Assembly: GCA_027924645.1 (NCBI GenBank)
Contig: BSBN01000140.1
Coordinates: forward strand, 15,196,501 to 15,260,500
Length of the DNA stretch: 64,000 bases
Source: Cunninghamia lanceolata
Lineage: Eukaryota; Streptophyta; Pinopsida; Cupressales; Cupressaceae
Direction of reading: 5' to 3'
Shown in pieces: positions 45,701 to 57,562 of this stretch. Made by a program: the position numbers and the translations under genes. The notes beneath the pieces are model-generated. The model searched no databases, was not told the DNA's origin, and saw nothing but the letters and a program-made list of their open reading frames with translations. Positions within the stretch are counted from its first letter, which is position 1; each line of letters opens with the position of its first letter.

Positions 45701-47719
45701 CTAATGACACTTATTTGGTGTTTGTGAAAATTCGTACTTAGATACACTAATTATAAATCTATAAATAATGGATAGATCAAAATTTAATAGATTTCTTCAA
45801 CTTCTCCCTTTCAACATTGGTCGTTTTACAATCAATGGTGATTTAGTGATTGGATATTCAAATAACTTATAAAAATCAATAACTAATAAATGAAAAATCC
45901 ACAAGTTTCTATTTTAGTGAAAAATCATGTCTTCTTAGGACCATGATAATATTATTTCAATCCATTAGAAATTACAATAGTAAAAAAGGTGTCTATCTCT
46001 AGAAAATGGTGTTCTCAAACCTTCATATTACATGACAACACAATAACTTTGATGATTGAAAATTACTAAAGATAAATTGGGAATATATAAATAATATTAA
46101 TATCTGCACATATTGAAAAAAGAAAAATGTCACTTCTTAGTTGTAAAAAGTGACTAAAACCCTAGTTAACTAAGAGGATTCATTTTTTCAGGTTTGCTAT
46201 TTATAGTTTGAATTAAATAATTCGAGATAAAAATAAATCAGCCTAACTCAAAATTGAGATAACAAGCACCAAAGCTAAGACTATAAACACAACTAGAAAC
46301 AAAACATGCAAATCAAAACACAAACTGTGACTAGGAGAAGGAAAACACAAAATATAGAATAGCACCTAAAACTTGAATCTCAATGACTCTAAAGCCTTAG
46401 AAAGTACTTAGGGACTTTTGACTAAAATTTGTAATTGTTCGTATAAGTCACCAAATGGGTACTAGGGATGGAGTAAGTTTCCAAATGGGACATCAAAAGT
46501 TCCAACAAATGATAAAAAATAGCTCAAAATGAGACACAACTTTGATTAGAGATACATCTTTAGGTTTATAGGTTGCATAATCAAAAAGAAGTACTCATGA
46601 TCTATACACAACTATATATGAATTAAAACCTACTATAACAATATTATGGAAATAAACACATAATATACAAAAGGAACACATTCACCTAATGAAAATTAGA
46701 TTTCATGACTTGTATAAATGTTTTGACCCTAGAGAAGACCATTGGTAAAATTTGTGAACTATAACTACTAATTTGTGATAAATGGGCATTGGAGGTGGCA
46801 TAATTATCTAGACAAGCCCACTAGATGAGTGGCACTAGAAATGATTTATATGTCTATTACTTGAAACATTTCAAAATTCTCCTAAGAGATCTGTATTGGA
46901 CTACATGCTGTGCTTCTCTATTATGTTACAACTATCTAATATGCTCAAATATTCCAATAAATGACCTACAAGAAATATTGATGAAGAAAAACCTACAAAA
47001 TGAAATATTAAATGGGAGCCTTACTCAATAATTTCCTTTCTAGGTATTCTAAAAACATCCACATACAACAATATGGTAAATATATGTTATCAACAATATA
47101 TAATATCAAGGGTCAATAATGGTGATAGCATAGCTAGAATACTTGGTGGGAAAAGGAAAACCCTAGGAAAAATAAGGGTTAATGCACACATAAAGAGAGG
47201 AACAAATCTCACAAAGACAATAGGAAGGATTCTAAGGTGTTGGATTATATGAGGGATCTAATGTAATGAAGTATGCAAACTTAAGGAATGCAAATGAGAG
47301 ATTGATGGCTTCTAATAGATACATACTAGCTAGGATGATAAGAGAGGATAAAAGAAAGAAAAGTTCAAAGAGACCAATGATTAAAATGTACTTGGAGAGA
47401 CTTCATTGCTTCATATCTACATTTTCAATAATCATTCTTCAACAAAACCTCCTCCTTGAAGAACTTGCCAAAAGAGACCACGTGCACAATGAAACCTTTG
47501 GTTTAGTGTGTAAATAATTGTGAATGAATTGCAATGATAAGAAATTTGAGGAAAGAGGAGGTATGAATAGATTTTTCAAGGGTTCTAGGTTAAGTTAACA
47601 TAAGGGTAGTTGTAGATAAGAATCAATAAGCACATCATTCAATTTTTTTAGAAAAAATAAGAAAAGGATAGAGATTTCTAATCATGGAAGAAATCACAAT
47701 TTCTAATCTTTGATTGATA
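42751..47719. other. Gene-free AT-rich stretch
   Basis: 5 kb has no recognisable gene or transposon domain. A 24-bp tandem pair lies at 45635-45682 (ATTATACTAGTTTGGTGTAG...). Small frames here have no family features. Confidence 0.6.
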
Positions 47720-48260
47720 TTTTATATAGTAAATACAATATTTTCAAAGATTGAAGGCATACTACTTAATAAAATAGCTTTGGCATCATCATCAATAGCA
47801 ACAACTATAGATTTTATGCCAACAGGTTGATTAAAAAGAGAATGAAATTTGTACTAATGTGTTGAGCAATATTTTCAACCTCTTTCATCTTCAAGCCAAA
47901 AATATTTTTCTTAATTGACATATTGGTGCTTGAAGCTTGTGAACCAAGTAAATAATTAAGAACATCCTATATTTTCTTCAATGTTTATGTTAGATCAATA
48001 TGATTGAAATATGAATCAAACAATTTGAGACCAATCAATGTTGTTGCTTTGCAATGTTTTGTTACACATTTTAAAGATTCATCTACATCTTGTGGATTTT
48101 TAATGATTCCACTAACAATATCCAAAAGATCTTTTTCAATTAAAATAAACTACACCTTAACTTGTGATGTATGAGAGTCATTCCCCTCAAACATAAGAAG
48201 AACATATTATTTGTCCATTCAAACAAATAACCATATACAGTTTGTTATCAATTTTTTTTA
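47720..48260 (-). pseudogene. Copia gag (UBN2-type) fragment
   Basis: On the minus strand, broken by stops and shifts, the segment reads LIEKDLLDIVSGIIKNPQDV, a GLKLFDSYFNHIDLT block, VLNYLLGSQASSTNMSIKKN, then FGLKMKEVENIAQHI and DDDAKAILLSSMP. This is the order and wording of a copia UBN2 gag. It lies about 440 bp from a primer site and LTR on the same strand (48700-48936). Protease, integrase and RT are not found further left, so the element is truncated. Confidence 0.8.
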
Positions 48261-48699
48261 GAAAAACTACTTAAATATGAAATATTTTCATGCCAAAGTC
48301 CATTTTAAAAAACAAAAAATTCTACTTTTATTTGTTTCTACCCTTGTAAATTCTATAAAACATAAGAAAATATTAAAAACTATGCAAAACTTGGGACTTG
48401 CAACCAATTCCGTATAGGTATTCCTATCCTCAATCCACCTTAGATCAAAAATCCCTTCTAGGATAAAAAAGCATAGGAGGAGGAATATTTAAAAATGAAG
48501 TATTTTATAGATGCTTTGGCACTCGTCAAAACCTCAAATGCATTATTCCATGGAAGAAGGTGTGCATGTTGATCAAAGATTCAAATGCATTACAATATTG
48601 AAGAGTTCATGTAGATTGCCTTACACTTTTTCAAGATACTTTCAAATGCTGAGCTTATCCTCTCATAAGCATTTTTCCTTAGTGAATCTTCCTTCCTAG

Positions 48700-48711
48700 G
48701 CTCTAATACCA
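48700..48711 (-). other. Primer binding site of the minus-strand copia fragment
   Basis: On the minus strand TGGTATTAGAGC lies directly after the LTR-like end CAACA. It is the initiator-Met tRNA primer motif with one change. Confidence 0.8.
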
Positions 48712-48936
48712 TGTTGAAATGGTGAGTAGATTACATATACAAATTATACCATTATCACATAGAAGAAAAAATAGAATATTTTTTTTTTATTGATTTTAGA
48801 TTTCATTCATTGATTTTATATTGCATTGTATTGGCTTTTAAATCCTTTATTTTCCTATATAAAACATACCTATAGGAAAGTGACTCCCAAAAATAGCATT
48901 CTAACTTATTTATTTATTAACTATTATAAACTAACA
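48712..48936 (-). repeat. Putative short LTR of the minus-strand copia fragment
   Basis: The right border is inferred from TGTTAGTTTATAATAG on the minus strand (from 48936) and the left border from CAACA next to the primer site. A TATATAGG box is present near 48857 on the minus strand. No partner LTR was found, so the length (225 bp) is tentative. Confidence 0.4.
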
Positions 48937-50969
48937 TTTATTTATAAATTAACATTCGCATGTTAATTTATTATTTATTAGTGTAACCTATACATTAAAC
49001 TATACTAAGATGTAATTATAATTCCACCACTATTCCTATAACTAGAAAAGTTATGAAAGTAATTGCATAGATGTTATTTGATGGTAGAAAACTCAAATAT
49101 CTACGGGAAGCTAATGAGAATATGCTAATGTGGGTGAAAGTAGTTTCATGTATTTGTGATCCACAGGGAATGAGATATGGGAATAAAGGGGAAAAGAAGG
49201 GCTTACAACACATGGAAATGGGTACACAAAGTAAATGTTAGGTGAACATGGGTACGGATAAACATAGATGGAAAAAGAGTCTGAAAACATGAGAATGGGA
49301 AAACATAAACCACAAAATGATAGCAATGATTAACATGAATAAACAAGGTGTGATCAATTTCTAAACAAGGGATAATGACACATACTAAAGGGAGTTCCTA
49401 AACTAATTGCAATTTACACAATTAAAGAACTTACATGGTCTATAATAATAATAATTATTATTATTTTCCACCCACTTTAGCTTGTTGATGACACTAAATG
49501 GGAAGTGGCATACTAAAGTAATAGACTACATGAAACATATATAATCATGAAAATATATTGTATACATAATGAAAGAGAAATACCAATCTTATAATTTGGT
49601 TCTTCATCATCTAATTCATGTTCACATGTATCTATTCCTACGATGTATATTTATGCAAAGTAGTCACTATATGCATACAAAAGAAATGATAAACAACACA
49701 TATATAAGAAATACTAACACATCACAATAATATTTTAAGCCTATAAATATATACACATGTCATTGAAGGGTGTACAATGGAAATAAATATAGTTGACAAT
49801 GAGTGAATGTAGATTGAAGTTCTATGCTTGTGCTCTCTTATGTTGTATCTATACCTAAGTGTAAAGGACAACAAAAATATTAAGACCTATGTGGTAGATT
49901 ACAAAATAGTGCAGTAGAATAAAGAATCAACAAATCAAAATATGCATATATAGACATTCATCTCCTACACATATCACATAGAATAGCCATCATATATTCA
50001 TTCAATATCAACTTGCAGTATACAATAATTAGTATCTCAATGGATCTTCATTATTTATAGAATATACTCTTACTTATCCTCTCACTTAAATAACATATCT
50101 CATATTCTTATCTCTTCCTATCTCTTTCTAACTTTTATTCACTTTTATTCAAGTTATTCTCTATTTTCGTAAATTAGCTATGTTACATTCTACATATCAT
50201 ATATGCAATACATATATACAACTTGGATGATTGAATTATGGGGAAATCTCCCTCTTCCTTGGTATACCTCTTTGTATGTGAAACAAGTTGGATATATGTG
50301 GTACACTTGGTTTATAGTGAATTTATCTTCTTGTATCCTACTTGGGGTGTCTTTTTTTTACCATTCTGTGCTTCCCTTGTGATTTTTCACCATTAGCCTC
50401 CATTAGGACACCCCTTTAGGTTTTCAACCTAGTGGGAATGGCATGGATCTATCTTTCCAATGTGATCACCAAACTAAACCCATGTCTTGTCATCAAGACA
50501 TGCTAGCTCTATCCATCAGTTCTCTAAGAGTGACTAAGCCTAGATAAATATTGTCCAAAATTGTGTACCACTTCCTAAAAAATATAAAATTACTATATCC
50601 TCATTCTATTATGGAAAACTATTCTTATATATGCTTTGTAGTTTATTGTACATATGTTCCTATTGTGATATAACTATAAGGGGTGGATATGTTTTGTTAA
50701 TCCTTAATAGTATTCTTTAACCTATATAGATGGAATGTATGCTCTGTATGTATTATGCCATCTATCTTGCATCTACTAGAAGGCATGTGAGTTGTGACAG
50801 CCAAAGACTAATTGCTTTTCCTAATTGTTTCATTTGCTCCAATATAATTCCTCTTTATTCTTGGCCTCAGTGAAAATAGACATGATACTTTTCAATCCAT
50901 GCCTGAATACTACAATCAAAATTATTCATTGCATCATATGAAGTTGATTCTTATATTAATTGAATTGTA
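48937..50969. other. Gene-free stretch
   Basis: AT-rich DNA has no recognised coding sequence. There is a short ATAATAATTATTATTATT inverted run near 49444-49462. Confidence 0.6.
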
Positions 50970-52076
50970 TGTACATTCACCATTAGGAATATTGGAAATA
51001 TGGTATTATGTCTTAGGAAAGTGGATATTATGGTCTAATTTGAAAGTTTATGTGTGTGTAATTTTCTTGTTAATAGTCCATGGTGGTGAAAATTAGTGCA
51101 TTTCAACATATTGAGGAATTGTCTTCTATGGTTGTGGTAGTGATTTTTCTTGTGGTTTGTTTATCTAATGTTGAAATTTGAGGTTGATTGGACAAGTAGA
51201 GGTTTGTGATTTGATTTGTGAAGTGCCCATGTTTTGATACTATGTTTAGCTAGAAGTATTTCTATTTGTAAAATGTTTATTCTAGGTTTATTCTGAAGGC
51301 AAATATTTGAGAAATATGAAATAAATATTGTGAAGGTCTATGGTGTACCATGTGTAGATTACCAACCATTTGACCATTGTAATTTTTAAGTTTAATATTT
51401 TTTATTAGAGATAGATTTCATGTAGTTTCTAGCTTTGCACCATCTTGAGGTTGATGTGGATTAATGTGAGGAGATTGACGATGATACAAATAGAGGGGTT
51501 TGAATCAATTGAAAGCAAGCAAAGAAGACTAGGATGGAATATAATTAGAGAAGGTATGTTGGATAACAAGGAAGTGAATTTGAGGGACAAAATATTGTTA
51601 TCAGTATAATACGATGAGGGATAAAATCTAAAATTATTCATTGTGGCATGTAGGAATTTTTTCTAGTGCTAAGAATTAAATATACCTGTACTTAATACAT
51701 TGTATAGCCCATTCAGCATGTATGTCGTAAACATCACATGTTATATTGTACTAGAAATCATTATGTGGTCACTTTTAGTAAGTCTAGAAGTGGTGTTTCC
51801 ATAGTTACATGTCTTTGAGTGTAGAATCACATAGCAACAAATTTCCATTTGTGTAATCTTGTTGTAATCAAATAGTTGCAACCTAGCACGTAAGAGGGCC
51901 CATTAAGGCAAACTCTATGGTTGTAGTTTAGCGATAATATTACAATCTATCTAATGAATAATATGTCATGTTTCATGTGAATTTTGTGTTTTGTAATGGT
52001 TTGGAATTGAGTTTTTGTGGTGGGTTGCATGGTTGGATAGTCTTTTCTTGGACCCTCCTACTATGAATGCACATCA
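50970..52076 (+). repeat. Element C 5' LTR
   Basis: About 1.1 kb ends ACATCA two bases before the primer site. It aligns over about 0.95 kb with 61961-62923. Shared blocks include GGCATGTAGGAATTTTTTCT and TTTGAATCAATTGAAAG. Confidence 0.88.
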
Positions 52077-52078
52077 AG

Positions 52079-52090
52079 TGGTATCAGAGT
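52079..52090 (+). other. Element C primer binding site
   Basis: TGGTATCAGAGT matches the initiator-Met tRNA primer consensus at 11 of 12 positions. Confidence 0.92.
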
Positions 52091-52429
52091 GAAGGTTGGA
52101 TCTAAAGAAGATTGTTGGTGTGAATGTGATAAAACCTAATTTATGGGGTTTCTTAAGAATGAGTTTGAAAAATATGAACTATGGTGGTGATGTCCCATAG
52201 GTGTAAGTCATTAAGGGAGGCCAAATTTTGTATTTTGTACTTTGTAGGAATTAAACAAAGTTTAGAGATATGTCAGTTGAAAAATATAATTTAGATAGAG
52301 CATCAACAATGGGGTATTTTATAAGGGGATATTTCTGGATAGATTTCAAACTTTAATATGTCATTGAAGGGAGGGTGAGAAATTATCAATGTTGTAGGTA
52401 GAATGTAGATGTATGAGATGTTTAAGGAT

Positions 52430-53206
52430 ATGAAAAACTAAATGGATGCACTAGAGCAATAGCGCCAGAGGAACCCTAACCCTAGGGCCCATGAGAGTGA
52501 TGAAGAGTAGGAGGTATATCCTATGGAATCAAGTAGAACTGAAGAGGAAAAATAAGAAAGGATGTTGAAGGCCATAAATGGCACTGGTAAGAGGACTAGA
52601 GTGCACATTATAAACTATTTTGAAAACTTGACCATGAGGAGGTAATATAATAGGTCACTAATCTAGAGGAACATTTTGAGTATGAGGATATTACAAACAT
52701 GAATAAGGTAAAATTTGTGAAGACAAATCTAAACGGTTATGTGGTGATATGGTCAAAACATGTCTAGATAGAGAGAAATAGAAAATGGAAGCCTTGCATT
52801 ACAAAGTGCTACCAAATATGAGAGAAGCTAAAATCCAAGTTCATTCTAATGAGTTATTAGTTGAAATTATTAAAAGAACTACACAATTTATAGCACATAG
52901 ATATGACAGTGAAGGAATAAATTGAAGAATACTATAGGATGAAAATTAGGTTAGGACATAATGTAGGGAATACATCAAAGGGGATTTGTCTATGTAGAAT
53001 ATCTAGATAGTAGAGGAGGCCTACTAGCTAGCTCTTAACATGGAGAAGTAAACGAAGTAAAAGGAGGAAAAGAAGAAGTACAAGAGAGGAACATAAGAGA
53101 AGATAAGGGCTAGAGTAGTAGTATGAGGTGTAGCAATAGGGGAGCAACCCAAAGAGTTTATGGGAGAGGTAACAGATACCACAGAAAAAGAGAAGGCCAA
53201 GGTCCC
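52430..53206 (+). pseudogene. Element C gag, first part
   Basis: This is a heavily stopped gag. The readable order is LKAINGTGKRTRVHIINYFE, a KVKFVKTNLNGYVV-type segment, RYDS, EYYRMKIRLGHN and NTSKGICL, then a Lys/Arg/Glu-rich tail. Stops are mostly TAG and TAA at positions compatible with Gln, and no frame exceeds 100 codons. It is cut at 53206 by element D and resumes at 59709. Confidence 0.72.
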
Positions 53207-55346
53207 TGTTGGTTTTTCTTCTGAATCAACATTAGGGTTTGCCACTTCTAATGCACAGGCAGATTTAGCCAACTAAATACAGGAGGTTGCGTGAGCTCCT
53301 CCCCTTCACTTCTAGTTCTGCTGCACCAAGGGGGGTGTCCCTATTTGATAAAAGTATAACCTTGACTAGCTCAATGACAGAAGGATTTAACTTGACAGCA
53401 ACAAGTAGAATACTCTCATGTATGGACCAAGATTTGTGTAACAAATCACAAGGTTGGCAACATTCTTGGACATGATGTCTGGTTGGGTATGAGAGCATAC
53501 AGGGATCCTAATCCTACTCCTACAACTAACAGGTGGAAGGATGAAATGGTTTGATTTGATTTTTGGATGCAAAGCTGGACATGGTATATAACCTCAACAC
53601 AGAGCTAGATTGGTGCCTATCCAGGGCTTGGAGTCGGTAGACATACACCTATGAATGATCAGCATGAATAACTAAAACTAGATTTCAGGGGGATATACAT
53701 GATATCTGCCTTACAGATATCTCCCAATACAGAGTGTTAAGCTGTCTATACTTATGGCATCCCTATTGTAGTATACCCTTCCCAATATTCAATCTAAAAA
53801 TAGTTTAATCTACCCCTTGAGCAGAAGTTAAAAGATTAAACATTCAACACAGGAATTCTATGTTATAGAATCTCAGACATTCCTTGAATGCCTGGACTCA
53901 GAAGAAAGATACATGTAAAACTAGAGATAGAATCAGCATAACACATGTAAACATAGCATTATTCATATAAAATTGACCATGAAATCAGTGGATTCATGCA
54001 CAAACATACAACAGGAGATACATAAACTCGCAAGTTTTGTTGCACAGAGCAACCAAAACCAGTTGTATCTTATTACAGAGCCAAAATGTCCATTTTTCAA
54101 CAACCAAAACAATGGTAACACAGTTTGCCTATATCGGCCAGAAAGTGTACCCATAGCAATTAATTAAATGAGTTTTACAAAAAACTGCCAGATACAGCCC
54201 ATGAGAGATGGCACCCATAAGTTATCAATGCAGTAGGTAGGAGAGTTGACAGGGGTGGCCTCGAGCCCTGTGCCACCATCTAGAAGTCTTCATGCTAAAA
54301 ATTGGACAGTTTAATCACTTGTACTGTCGCCCACACCCCTGCTACAATCGCCATTGATGGCTCAACCACCTGCGGCCTACTTGGAAACCGTCGCACTGTT
54401 CAAAATGGAGCTTCCCGCCAAGAAGCGCTTCCTCGCAAGTTCAAAATAATGTAGGGAGATTAATCCCACATGCATAGTGAGAAGACCACTTCAACATTTT
54501 ATAAACATGGCCACAAACATACTAAGTGTCGAGCGCTTTTGCCGCGCTCGACACACAAGCCCTCACCCAAAGCTAAGCCATCGGCTTGCCCCAAAAAATC
54601 TCACCAATCTATCAAGTCTCTCTGATGGCAAACAAAACACACCCTCCGTCGCCATGACTCCCTCCATCAGAGCATCCAAAAATCCTCTGGCCGACCTCAT
54701 GTGTTACACCAATGAAGCCCATCGCAATCCCCTGTCGGCCAGACCAATCCCATCGGCCAACCTGAAACTCCTCTGACCGACCTCAATAGTCTCACCGATG
54801 CCATCGTAAACTCCATATTTCCCATCATCGGCCAGAGATAGACCATCGGGCCAACTTCCATCGACTAGGCTGATAAAACAAGTCTCACCGATGGCCAAGC
54901 AAAAAACACCCGTCGCCAAGACAAAAACCATTGGCCAACCCAAAAGCAACGCTCGCTGACAACAAAAGTCATGCTGATGGCAACTTGACTTCCCATCTCC
55001 GTCGGTGTGACTTAGACCGTCGGAGCAAGACCACAAACCTATGCCGATAGCTACCATCACGCCGATGAAACCAAAAACATAAAGCTTTGAAGCATTGAAC
55101 CAGTTCAAATAGATGGTTCAATGGTGAGGTTCAACACTTAGGTTCGCTGGCGAGGTTCAAACTGAAAGTTCAAAGACACAATCGGAGCACTCAAAAAAAA
55201 CAAAACTTTCGCTGATGGACAAAACATGATGACCCCTTCCTCAGGAAAGATGAAGGGGAGCCAAAACTCAGAGCCTTTTGGATTTTTTGGGAAGGTGCCT
55301 GCATGAAAAATTGCTCAAAAACTGACAATCAATTCAGGCACCAACA
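53207..55346 (-). repeat. Element D 3' LTR (left copy)
   Basis: The 2140-bp LTR's 54.5-55.1 kb part is packed with ATCGGC/GCCGAT words. A 134-codon minus-strand frame in it (55108-54704) is repeated at the same place in the other LTR simply because LTRs start identical. Confidence 0.95.
54560..55080. repeat. ATCGGC word array in element D LTR
   Basis: About 18 near-copies of the hexamer-octamer (C)CATCGGCC, or its complement GGCCGATGG, lie 15-40 bp apart in both orientations. The array is repeated at about 58915-59440 in the other LTR. Some words are decayed to CATTGG or CAATGG, as expected for CpG loss. Not coding. Confidence 0.75.
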
Positions 55347-55477
55347 GTGGCTCTGATTGGGGACGTGCAGGTGCAAGACTACAGCGAGAACCCCAGATCT
55401 CTAAGATGCAGACCAGTCCCCTATCCATTGGGCACAGAGTCAAACTTGCACCAATCTGCATCACCAAACACATTATT

Positions 55478-56647
55478 TTAAAATAAACATGGTGGCTCAG
55501 GGCCACCAAAAAGGAAAAACCAGACTTTTCCTTTGTCAAACACCTGATTTTCTTTTGATTTCTTCAAATGAAGCCTAAAAGCATTTAATTGTCTGCAGTA
55601 AGCCCCTAGGTAATTATTTGTGCTGCTGCTCATTTCTTTTTCTTCAACAAATCTACAACTAGCTTCATCAGCATATATAATTATCAGTTGTAGAATGTCA
55701 TCATCATATGAGTCACTGATGTTGCTTGGAAAAATAATAGATTCACATGAAACAAATGAATCCACATCAGAATTTTGCCCTTCCTCAAAAAATAAGAGCT
55801 CCTCTATATCAAACATGCAATATTCAGGCACAAGCAACATCTCATAATCAAATTTATCTTGATGAACATACAGATATCCATCATCATCATGCACGGCAGT
55901 TTTGTCATTAATGTCCACCTGAAATGTCTCAAGAGAAGGCAGAAATAACTTAGAATGTAGCCCTACACTGAAAGCTTCATAGTCACCCCTACAATCAACA
56001 CTATCCCCAACTGTATGAGCACACACATCTGCAATTTTCCCATCCACCTCTGAATAGTGACCTTGTTTTTTATCTTCACCAGTGCCCTGATAATCAAAAG
56101 CAAAGTTTTCAACCTCTGCACTATGAAGGTGGCCAAAATCTTCAAGGAAACATTCATAATCAGCATCCAAATATATTTCATTATCTGAAAGGCTCACATA
56201 TGCATCTGAATGCTGGCAATCACTAGCATATTCACTGCCATCCCTTGAATCAATGTTTTCTATATTCAGAGTGAAGCTCTGCATATCCACTTCATATAAA
56301 TAATCAGGCATAACTGGGATATACACACTACTGTAAGACACAACTTCATGTATGTCTCTCATTTGATCAATTGGAGGGCACCTTGTGTCTGCAGGCTTGT
56401 CTTCTAAAGGCTGATAACAATCTTTGTTTTCATTATTACAAGATGTGCTTACATTTTCTACAACATTTTCTTCATGCATCACATCATGGCTGCACACATT
56501 ATTCTGAAATATATTTCCCTCTATACAATCATTTCTCAATGCACATACTGGGAGAGCTGAAATATATTCACTTTGATAACTGCTTTGACAACTTGCAGCC
56601 ATGAAACCTACTGGCATTCCATATTTCTCATTCTTTTCTATGTCCAT
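55478..56647 (-). CDS. Unrecognised acidic 389-codon frame of element D
   Basis: This starts at the Met of MDIEKNEKYGMPVGF, seven bases after the gag stop (TAA) and in the same phase. Gag and this frame therefore form one 550-codon reading frame with a single stop between. The protein is strongly acidic with many Asp/Glu/Tyr/Cys. It shows loose internal similarity (YEVDMQSFTLNIENID; LETFQVDINDK; MFDIEELLFFEEG) and ends in a basic-hydrophobic tail (LHLKKSKENQVFDKGKVWFF). No DSG, YxDD, DDE or zinc-knuckle motif is present, so it is not a pol protein. It has no stop in 389 codons. Possible roles (packaging factor, accessory protein, captured host gene) cannot be told from sequence. Confidence 0.62.
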   Translation of the reverse strand: MDIEKNEKYGMPVGFMAASCQSSYQSEYISALPVCALRNDCIEGNIFQNNVCSHDVMHEENVVENVSTSCNNENKDCYQPLEDKPADTRCPPIDQMRDIHEVVSYSSVYIPVMPDYLYEVDMQSFTLNIENIDSRDGSEYASDCQHSDAYVSLSDNEIYLDADYECFLEDFGHLHSAEVENFAFDYQGTGEDKKQGHYSEVDGKIADVCAHTVGDSVDCRGDYEAFSVGLHSKLFLPSLETFQVDINDKTAVHDDDGYLYVHQDKFDYEMLLVPEYCMFDIEELLFFEEGQNSDVDSFVSCESIIFPSNISDSYDDDILQLIIIYADEASCRFVEEKEMSSSTNNYLGAYCRQLNAFRLHLKKSKENQVFDKGKVWFFLFGGPEPPCLF

Positions 56648-56653
56648 AGCAAA

Positions 56654-57235
56654 TTAGAAAGCCTGGTGAAGTGTGACTAGTTCTTTATCTCTCAACAGAT
56701 AACTCATTTCTTCATCAGATGCAGCCAAATAAATTGTCAAGCACAATGCATTATTAGGTCTCATATATTCAGGGATCTGCCTGAGCAATTTAATAAACCT
56801 AAGATTAAAGGCTGGAACTAGCTCCTCATCTTCCCTTTGGATATTCATAAAATGTATGATTAATGAGGCCACATCAAACCTTTCACCAAACTGCCCTAGG
56901 AATGCAACTTCTAAATCTATCCATGAAGAAACTGAACAAACAGGCAGGTCTGAAAACCATATCCTAGCATCATCTTCCAATGACTGAACAAAGAGTCTCA
57001 TTACTACATCTTCATCCTCTACCTCATAATCTTCTATTAAATTACAAAATCTTTGCAGATGTTTGTTTGCTGATTCAGAATCTGATCCACTATATTTTGG
57101 CAAACATATTCTAATTTTATTGGGAATAATATTTGGGTAACCATATATCCCTGTGAAATTTAGGGCTTTATATCTTTCAATAAAGAATGGTCTTCTCTGA
57201 GAGCACGACCAGGCTTGCTATTCTAAACTCAACAT
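56654..57235 (-). pseudogene. Element D gag
   Basis: The gag capsid domain runs YSGSDSESANKHLQRFCNLI, DEDVVMRLFVQSLEDDARIW, FSDLPVCSVSSWIDLEVAFL, GQFGERFDVASLIIHFMNIQ, then EELVPAFNLRFIKLLRQIP, the standard retrotransposon gag order. A possible ATG at 57235 is followed by a TAG five codons later, after which the frame is open from about 57219 to the TAA at 56654. No zinc knuckle is seen. The stop separates it from the following acidic frame in the same phase. Confidence 0.85.
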
Positions 57236-57447
57236 TTTGAATCAAAGATGAATACTTGGATATATGTTGCAGCATTGATAGGTTCTTTCAACAGAGTCAC
57301 CACCTCTCAGAGAGAGGATAGAATGTTAGCAAGGCACATTTGTTTTCTAGATTCATCACCCCAGCAGAGCACCACATGGTTCCTTTTTGCTGCAACAACT
57401 TCACTAGAAACTAGATTTTCCAGCCCTCAGGTTACTTGACTCTCTCT

Positions 57448-57475
57448 CTCCCTAGCGGAGTCACCATTTTTGTTG
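57448..57475 (-). repeat. Second primer-site/LTR-end copy in element D leader
   Basis: On the minus strand the segment reads CCAACAAAAATGGTGACTCC, then GCTAGGG. It repeats the LTR end plus primer site found at 57541-57570, about 95 bp further into the leader, with a few substitutions. Confidence 0.8.
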
Positions 57476-57540
57476 GTGACTCGGATGGGCACACAGATAT
57501 TTCACCAGGGAGGACAAAAATAATAATTTTCAAATCACCA

Positions 57541-57558
57541 TCCCCAGTAGAGTCGCCA
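57541..57558 (-). other. Element D primer binding site
   Basis: On the minus strand TGGCGACTCTACTGGGGA lies four bases after the LTR end CCAACA. Its TGGCGACTC start is typical of gypsy primer sites. Confidence 0.85.
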
Positions 57559-57562
57559 TTTT

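Noticed and set aside
53265..53498. 77-codon minus-strand frame conserved at 57621-57854
   Set aside because: It is inside the two LTR copies of element D. Conservation reflects LTR identity only.
54704..55108. 134-codon minus-strand frame with a hydrophobic start, repeated at 59061-59465
   Set aside because: It lies in the LTR of element D in both copies because LTRs are identical at insertion. Its repeated LADG-like residues are just translated GCCGATGG words, and there is no independent sign of coding.
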